A stretch of 64,000 bases of DNA, taken from contig NZ_CAURPW010000007.1 of the NCBI RefSeq assembly GCF_963526985.1, positions 1 to 64,000 on the forward strand. The letters run 5' to 3'. Position 1 is the first letter of the stretch, and each line of letters opens with the position of its first letter. The translations under genes were made by a program, and so were the position numbers. This DNA comes from an uncultured Campylobacter sp. (GTDB lineage Bacteria > Campylobacterota > Campylobacteria > Campylobacterales > Campylobacteraceae). This document shows, in pieces, positions 59,059 to 64,000 of this stretch. Below the pieces are notes generated by a model. It had not been told where the DNA came from and ran no database searches. It worked only from the letters and a program-made list of their open reading frames with translations.

Positions 59059-59574
59059 TCAGTGCTTTTTAAGCCCCATCGCAGCGACGTCTAGCGCGAT
59101 CTCTTCGTTATCTATCGTGATTAGTCCGCGCTCTAAAATTTTGCTTGCGATCGCGTGCGCTTCGTCAAGCGAATGCATCTTGTACGTGCCGCACTGGTAT
59201 TTGTTTAGCTCGGGGATGTCTTCTTGGTTTTTGACGCCCAGGATATCCTTCATCGACGCCGTCCATGCGGCCTTGACCGCCTCCTCGCTCGGCACGCCGA
59301 TCACGCTCATATAAAAGCCCGTTCTGCAGCCCATCGGCGAGATATCGATGATTTCAACGCCCTTGCCGTTTAAATGATCTCGCATAAAGCCCGCAAATAG
59401 GTGCTCTAGCGTATGGATGCCTTTTTCGGGCAAGATTTCTTCGTTTGGCTTGCAAAAACGCAAATCAAACACGCTTATATCGTCGCCCTTTGGCGTTTTC
59501 ATCGTCTTTGCCAGGCGCACTCCGGGCGCGTTCATCCTCACGTGATCGACGCAAAAACTATCTAGTAGAGGCAT
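59059..59574 (-). CDS. luxS: S-ribosylhomocysteine lyase
   Basis: LuxS cleaves S-ribosylhomocysteine to homocysteine and the precursor of autoinducer-2. The metal site HTLEHLFAGF and the Cys in SPMGCRTGFY are complete, and the N-terminal SFCVDHVRMNAPGVR is standard. Length (171 residues) is normal. AAGGAG precedes the start. It is not in its C. jejuni context (Cj1198), being next to fldA instead. Confidence 0.97.
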   Translation of the reverse strand: MPLLDSFCVDHVRMNAPGVRLAKTMKTPKGDDISVFDLRFCKPNEEILPEKGIHTLEHLFAGFMRDHLNGKGVEIIDISPMGCRTGFYMSVIGVPSEEAVKAAWTASMKDILGVKNQEDIPELNKYQCGTYKMHSLDEAHAIASKILERGLITIDNEEIALDVAAMGLKKH

Positions 59575-59743
59575 ATTTTCTCCTTATTTTTAACATAAAT
59601 TCGGCGTGATTTTAGCTAAATTTGCTAAATTTTAGCTCAAATTTGAGCTTATTAAAAGCGAATAGATATCAAGCTGTCTTGATAAAATTTGCGTAACTGC
59701 CGTGCGGCAAAGTCGGATTTTAAAAAAGCGTTAAATCTGAAAG

Positions 59744-59764
59744 AAAAATCGGGCAAAAGCCCGA
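59744..59764 (-). terminator. intrinsic terminator after fldA
   Basis: On the minus strand TCGGGC-TTTT-GCCCGA is followed by TTTTT (59748-59744), 16 bases after the fldA stop. Confidence 0.82.
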
Positions 59765-59780
59765 CTAGAAGTATTAAATT

Positions 59781-60272
59781 TTAAGCAAAATGAGGTTTGA
59801 TCTGCTCTATCCAGGCGCTGATTCTAGGCTCGGTTTTTTCGCTTTCGTTATCGGCATCAAGCGGCAGACCGACGAATTTACCGTCTCTTACGGCTTCTGA
59901 TTCGTCAAATTTATATCCGTCCACGGATACTGCGCCCACGACGTTTGCGCCCGCTTTTACGACCTCATCGTAAAGCTTACCCATCGCGCCGCAAAAGCTA
60001 TCTGAGTAGCTTTCCGCATCGCCCATGCCAAATATCGCAACCGTCTTTCCGTTAAGCTTTAATCCGCGAAAATCAAACGCGTCCCAATCGTCTTGCAAAT
60101 CGCCCGTACCCCAGGTAGAAACGCCCAAAATCAGCTTGTCAAAGCCGTTTAGCTTAGCCGCGTCGCAGTTTGCTACGTTTAAAAGCTCGTTTTCTAGCCC
60201 CAAATTCTCGGCTAAAAAGCCCGCCGCCTCCTCAGTATTTCCCATACTGCTTCCAAAAATGATACCTATCAT
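59781..60272 (-). CDS. fldA: flavodoxin
   Basis: A 163-residue flavodoxin. The FMN phosphate loop is GSSMGNTEEAAGF, and STWGTGDLQDDWD and FGMGDAESYSDSFCGA are the flanking flavin loops. In Campylobacter and Helicobacter it carries electrons from pyruvate and 2-oxoglutarate oxidoreductases and is essential. It is followed by a terminator and preceded within 11 bases by a gene of the Cj1383c type. Confidence 0.96.
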   Translation of the reverse strand: MIGIIFGSSMGNTEEAAGFLAENLGLENELLNVANCDAAKLNGFDKLILGVSTWGTGDLQDDWDAFDFRGLKLNGKTVAIFGMGDAESYSDSFCGAMGKLYDEVVKAGANVVGAVSVDGYKFDESEAVRDGKFVGLPLDADNESEKTEPRISAWIEQIKPHFA

Positions 60273-60283
60273 TTAAATTTCCT

Positions 60284-61000
60284 TTAAAAAATATGATGGC
60301 TTATCGTGTAGGGCACCAGTCGCAGCGATCCGCCGCATCCGCACTCCCGTTTAACCTCGATGTAGCGCGAGAAATTCGCATTTCTCGGAGCTACGATGAA
60401 CATCCTGTCAAACTCTCCGCCGCTAAGCGCCTCAAAGCCCCTAGCGATCTCGCAGTTAGCCAGATGAAACCGCTCTTTGGTTATCTCCTTAAAGCACGGC
60501 ATAACGCCGAAAAGCTTGCGCCCGCCCTGCTCGGCAAAGATAATCCCGTCTTGAAAATAAACGTTTTTATCAAAATGTTTGGCGCGTATTTTATCATAAA
60601 CAAACTGAGAAAACATTATGTCCGCGTCAAAACATATTCCGTTTTGCGATTTTACCAAAAGGATTAGCTTGGCGGCGGGGTGTTTGGGAGAGACGGCTAG
60701 CGGCGGGACGGCGTCAAATTTACCCGTTTTATAGGCGCAGATGACGGCGTTTGAGGCGATACAAAAGCTTGAAATTTTACTTCGGCTAGGATTTTTAAAC
60801 TCGCATAAGTCCTCTATGCGTTTTAGAAAAATTCCCTCCAAATTTAAGCCCCAATATGCATAAGAAAGAGGGATTTTTAGCTCGCGACCTGCACAACAGT
60901 TGTATAAATTTATAAAAATTCGGGCTTTATTTACCGCATCAAGCCCTGAAAAAATACTTGGAGTTATTTCTCCAATACCTGATAAAAAGCCGAATTTCAT
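60284..61000 (-). CDS. conserved protein of the Cj1383c type
   Basis: A 238-residue soluble protein next to fldA, as Cj1383c is to Cj1382c. I do not recognise a domain. Visible features are scattered cysteines, a FGVMPCFKEIT segment and a C-terminal ECGCGGSLRLVPYTISHHIF with three close residues (CGCGG) that could bind metal. It follows the DUF2325 gene by 3 bases. Confidence 0.8.
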   Translation of the reverse strand: MKFGFLSGIGEITPSIFSGLDAVNKARIFINLYNCCAGRELKIPLSYAYWGLNLEGIFLKRIEDLCEFKNPSRSKISSFCIASNAVICAYKTGKFDAVPPLAVSPKHPAAKLILLVKSQNGICFDADIMFSQFVYDKIRAKHFDKNVYFQDGIIFAEQGGRKLFGVMPCFKEITKERFHLANCEIARGFEALSGGEFDRMFIVAPRNANFSRYIEVKRECGCGGSLRLVPYTISHHIF

Positions 61001-61003
61001 CTA

Positions 61004-61324
61004 TTAGTCTTTTGTCTTGCAGCATCCAAATTCCTTATCTAGCCCAAAGACTTTGCAATACTCGCTAAACACGCAGCTGACGCTTCTTTTGGCGCAGACG
61101 ATCGGGATATTGCGCTTTTTGGCTTGGTTTTTTATCGTTTTCATCGTGTTGTGATTTAAAAAACTGGTTAGCATCACGACGCACTCGGTATCTTGCGGGA
61201 TGGGTTTGCGATTTACGCGGTTTTCGTTGCGCGCGTCCCAGTGTTCGATCGCTTCCGCGCCGAGGTCTTTTAGGACTGCTTTTATAGGCGTTATCTCGTC
61301 GGCTCCGATAACTAAAACTGACAT
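61004..61324 (-). CDS. DUF2325 domain protein
   Basis: A 106-residue protein matching the DUF2325 pattern: SVLVIGADEITPIKAVL at the start, DTECVVMLTSFLNHNTMKTI in the middle and PIVCAKRSVSCVFSEYC near the end. It corresponds to Cj1384c. Function is unknown; the cluster of cysteines (CAKRSVSC, YCKVFG, GCCKTKD) suggests metal or redox binding. It starts the three-gene fldA transcript. Confidence 0.85.
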   Translation of the reverse strand: MSVLVIGADEITPIKAVLKDLGAEAIEHWDARNENRVNRKPIPQDTECVVMLTSFLNHNTMKTIKNQAKKRNIPIVCAKRSVSCVFSEYCKVFGLDKEFGCCKTKD

Positions 61325-61512
61325 TTTGGGCTCCTGTTTATTTGATTGTGATTATTATAAAATAGCTTAGCTAAAAAATAGCTTAGTTATGAGAGTTGTT
61401 ATCATTTAAGTAGAAATTCGTAACGTTTATTAAATTTATTTGACCAGGTCAAAGAAATCGTCGCATAAAGCCGCCCAAACCTCGTTAAATTTTGCCGAAA
61501 TTAAGGAGCGCA

Positions 61513-61768
61513 AATTTAAGAGCTTACGATATCGCCAACGACAAACTTCTTTTTTATAAGCACGGCAAAAGCGGCAATGTATACGTCATAAACTACGGCG
61601 GCGACGCATCCGTCAAGCGATTAGAAAAACCTGATAGCGAAGGCTATAGCTCTATTTTCGGGCGATGAAAGATACGAACCTACCTTAACAGACGGCGAAA
61701 AATTAGAAAATTGCGCTATCATAGGGCGCTGCGCATGTCAAAAAAAGCGTGACATAAAGGGATTTTGA
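61513..61768 (+). pseudogene. decayed gene fragment of unknown family
   Basis: The frame from 61513 reads KLLFYKHGKSGNVYVINYGG and on to SSIFG, then stops at a TGA. The +1 frame then continues DERYEPTLTDGEKLENCAII to a TGA at 61766. Together they look like the C-terminal half of a protein broken by one frameshift. No ATG with a ribosome site is present. The 748-base region 61325-62072 holds no other gene. Confidence 0.6.
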
Positions 61769-61885
61769 AGCTGTTTTTGAAGCTTTTGAGGCAAATTAAA
61801 GCTTTGGCTTTCAAAATACAAAAAACCTAAATTTTGCAAATTTTACGTTTTTAGTTCTTATTTTTCCCTATGTTTCTATCTGCTA

Positions 61886-61908
61886 AAACAGCGTTTTTAA
61901 CGCTGTTT
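61886..61908. repeat. perfect hairpin in the long spacer
   Basis: AAACAGCGTT and AACGCTGTTT are 10-base perfect arms around TTT. A second hairpin, TACGATT/AATCGTA, is at 61973-61990, between this one and the racemase stop. Either may end minus-strand transcripts of the racemase gene. Confidence 0.6.
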
Positions 61909-62072
61909 GCTCCACATTTTACCCATTCTTGCTTTTACCTTTTATAAGATTTATCGTTTGCGGGTCTAAAAATACGATTAAAAAATCGTAGCGCCAAAAG
62001 CCCTGCAAACCGTAAATTTACGCAAAATTATCTAAAAACGCAAAGCACATTTAACCCCTTTGCGTCTAAAAA

Positions 62073-62762
62073 CTACGACAGCGCCGCCTCAACTGCCGCA
62101 TCTATGTGTATCTGCGTCGTATCAAAAAGCCGCACATCCGTATCCGCCTGCGATACCAGCATGCCTATCTCGGTGCAGCCAAGTATCGCTCCTTGCGCGC
62201 CGCGCGACCTAAAATCCTCGATGATGCGCAAGAAATTCGCCTTTGAGCTAGGCGCGATTTTGCCGTAGCAAAGCTCCTCGAAGATGACGCGATTTACTTC
62301 CGCCATATCCTCCGCGCTTGGCAAAAGCACCTCCGCGCCGCCCTCTATCAGCCGACTTTTGTAAAAATCCTGCGTCATCGTATAGACGGTGCCGAGCAGC
62401 CCTACTTTGGCGACGCCTGCGTTTTTTAGCGCTTTTAGTGTGGCGTCCGCGATGTGCGCCACAGGCACGCTAACGGCGCTTTGTACGGCGTCAAAGCACC
62501 TGTGCATCGTGTTCGTGCAGATGAAGATAAAATCCGCCCCGCCGCCTTGTAAAATCCTCGCGTGACGCGCCAAAATTTCGCCCGCGTCCTCCCATCTGTT
62601 TTCGCGCTGGCAGACCTCGATCTCCTCGAAATTTACGCTGCTTAGCAGTATCTCCGCGCTGCTTAGCCCGCCTAGACGCTCGTTTATTTTGCAATTTATT
62701 TGCTCGTAATACGTTATCGTAGACTCAAAACTCATCCCGCCGATTAGGCCGATTTTTTTCAT
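62073..62762 (-). CDS. aspartate/glutamate racemase family protein
   Basis: A 229-residue cofactor-independent racemase. The two catalytic cysteines sit in ICTNTMHRC and ILGCTEIGMLV, with IGLIGGMSFESTITYY at the start. The CTNTMH form is closer to YgeA-type and aspartate racemases than to MurI. AAGGAGC precedes the start. The substrate is not fixed by sequence. It is the last complete gene on this strand before a 771-base gap. Confidence 0.93.
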   Translation of the reverse strand: MKKIGLIGGMSFESTITYYEQINCKINERLGGLSSAEILLSSVNFEEIEVCQRENRWEDAGEILARHARILQGGGADFIFICTNTMHRCFDAVQSAVSVPVAHIADATLKALKNAGVAKVGLLGTVYTMTQDFYKSRLIEGGAEVLLPSAEDMAEVNRVIFEELCYGKIAPSSKANFLRIIEDFRSRGAQGAILGCTEIGMLVSQADTDVRLFDTTQIHIDAAVEAALS

Positions 62763-63533
62763 ATTTGCTCCTTAAATTTCGGCAATTTTACGGTTTTAAA
62801 TTAAATTTGCTCTAAATTTAAATTTAGTCCGCCACGAAAGGGCAAATTTAACGAAATAAATGCGCTAAATTTAACGAGCCGATGAGGCCGAATTTACAAA
62901 GGGAAATTTAAACGTTCGGCTAGGAAGATAGCTCAAATGAAGAGAGCTTAAATTCGGCGCTTGCGATTTGAATTTACGAGTAAAATCTCTCTTTGGCGCG
63001 TAAATTTTATCGGCTCAAAGCGGCGTTTTGATTACTTTGCGCAGGCGGATTAAATTTACGGCCTTTGCGGTTTAGCAGAGCTTTATCTTTTTGCAAGAAA
63101 AAACGTTTGCAAATTTTACCCGTTCGCGTCCGCAAGTCTCGCGCCTACGTTTTTGGCGCGCTTTGCCAGAGCCGCTTCGGCGTTTTTTAAATGCTAGCTT
63201 GACGCCCAAACCGCCTCCGTTTTACGCCTGCAAGTGCCTAAAACCGCATTTTGCCGTAAAATTTCATGCATATTGCGCCGTCCACTATTGTAAACATCAC
63301 TGTTCACTTGCCCCATATGCGCCTCGTCTTGCTTGCCTAGAAATTTGCACGTTACGCGGGCGAATTTTACCCGAAAGCACGGCAAAATTTATAAAATTTC
63401 GCGGATTTTTATCGCTTCGCCGCTTTTTGAGCTTTGCGCACCAGATTTCCCGCCAAAGCGGCACAAAGCCAAAAATCATGGCCTCAAAACCAAATTTAAA
63501 CGACGCGAATCAGCCACGCGAATTTAGCTAAAT
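62763..63533. other. 771-base spacer without a convincing gene
   Basis: The first 350 bases are full of AAATTT words. A 146-codon frame at 63091-63531 is unlikely to be a gene: it is rich in Cys, Arg, His and Phe, lacks a ribosome site and reads through A+T-rich spacer words. No RNA gene is recognisable. Confidence 0.6.
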
Positions 63534-64000
63534 TTACTCCCTCGGGAGTCCGTTTTTATCGGACTTGTCGCTGATTAGCCTGCCGCTTTCATCGTATTTT
63601 TTAGAGCGGATGAGCCTGCCGCGCTCAAACTCCCCTTCAGCCTCTAGTTTGCCGTTTGCGTAGTAGTGGCGCGCCTCGCCGACCTCCAGCCCGTCCTCAA
63701 ACATCACTCTGGCTTTTAGCTTGCCGTTTTCGTGATACTCCTCGTACAGCCCGTGATAGCGCCCGTTTTTAAACATCACTTTGGCAGCCGGCGCCCCGCT
63801 CTCGTAGTAGTCTAGCCCCGCGCCCGTTTGGCGACCGTCTTTGTACTCGTATTCGCCTCTGAGCTTGCCGCTTGGGTAATATTCGCGCGCGACGCCGTCC
63901 TTTTCGCCGTCTTTGTAATTTTCTACCACTCGCGTTTTGCCGTTTTCGTAAAATCGCTTCCAAACGCCGTTTTTGCGGCCCTCTTTATACTCGCCCGTCT
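63534..64000 (-). CDS. MORN/YwqK-type repeat protein, cut at its N-terminus
   Basis: The frame stays open to the window end, so the start lies beyond 64000. Repeats of the form GKLRGEYEYKDG, GKLKARVMFEDG and GKLEAEGEFERG recur every 20-24 residues and match MORN or YwqK-like antitoxin repeats. The tail after the last repeat is short and charged. YwqK-like proteins can be immunity proteins; no toxin is seen here. A GTG at 63929 is internal and not the start. Confidence 0.85.
   Translation of the reverse strand, partial: TGEYKEGRKNGVWKRFYENGKTRVVENYKDGEKDGVAREYYPSGKLRGEYEYKDGRQTGAGLDYYESGAPAAKVMFKNGRYHGLYEEYHENGKLKARVMFEDGLEVGEARHYYANGKLEAEGEFERGRLIRSKKYDESGRLISDKSDKNGLPRE

Noticed and set aside
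63091..63531. 146-codon frame on the plus strand in a long spacer
   Set aside because: No ribosome site, extreme Cys/Arg/His/Phe content, and it reads through A+T-rich spacer words; likely chance.

Overview
The window is a piece of a Campylobacter chromosome, most like the oral/intestinal C. rectus, C. showae and C. curvus group. Many blocks keep the gene order known from C. jejuni: the Fe-S protein, hemN, DUF2603, argF, hemB, ribA and rsmG match Cj0991c-Cj0997; alr to the SCO protein match Cj0905c-Cj0911; ciaB and the thioesterase match Cj0914c-Cj0915; the TMAO/S-oxide reductase pair matches Cj0264c-Cj0265c; fldA and its two partners match Cj1382c-Cj1384c. The base composition is higher in G+C than C. 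jejuni. The hexamer AAATTT, usually flanked as CAAATTTGA or TAAATTTA, is strikingly frequent in spacers and inside genes.

Layout. 1-8014: tRNA-Thr, a secreted SPOR-like protein, then heme, arginine and riboflavin genes, rsmG and small conserved genes. 8039-12291: htpX, an epimerase, alanine racemase and the Pgp2/Csd6 cell-shape peptidase. 12423-13986: a periplasmic copper-delivery set (PCuAC, an anchored partner, SCO). 14131-24200: a complete-looking epsilonproteobacterial clade II nitrous oxide reductase operon (beta-propeller gene, then nosZ B D G C1 C2 H F Y) behind a class II CRP/FNR-type promoter, without nosL. 24513-28605: a split RTX/von Willebrand A secreted protein and an unknown membrane-anchored protein. 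28777-38793: an LplT-PlsC-acyl-ligase fusion with its MerR regulator, an amidohydrolase with a low-complexity insert, LemA/TPM membrane proteins and glutamate dehydrogenase. 39215-43900: a metal-chelate-type ABC importer with a tannase-like esterase. 44077-46335: a selenocysteine formate dehydrogenase. 47003-55683: thioesterase, ciaB, an anion-channel family protein, a SUKH protein and the torA/torC-like reductase. 55783-64000: a decayed CRP/FNR regulator, TM2/DUF805 proteins, a truncated duplicate of the torC start, luxS, fldA, an Asp/Glu racemase and a partial MORN-like protein.

Respiration dominates: N2O reductase, formate dehydrogenase, S/N-oxide reductase and copper supply to a cbb3-type oxidase fit a microaerobe that also respires without oxygen and uses formate as donor. 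Several signals are not ordinary genes: two copies of a structured element just after stop codons, whose outer stems differ in sequence yet still pair; a UGA/SECIS pair in fdhA; a 338-bp duplication carrying a promoter palindrome; a CRP/FNR pseudogene; a decayed fragment near 61.5 kb; and AAATTT-built low-complexity inserts in three unrelated proteins. No CRISPR array, insertion sequence or prophage is visible.
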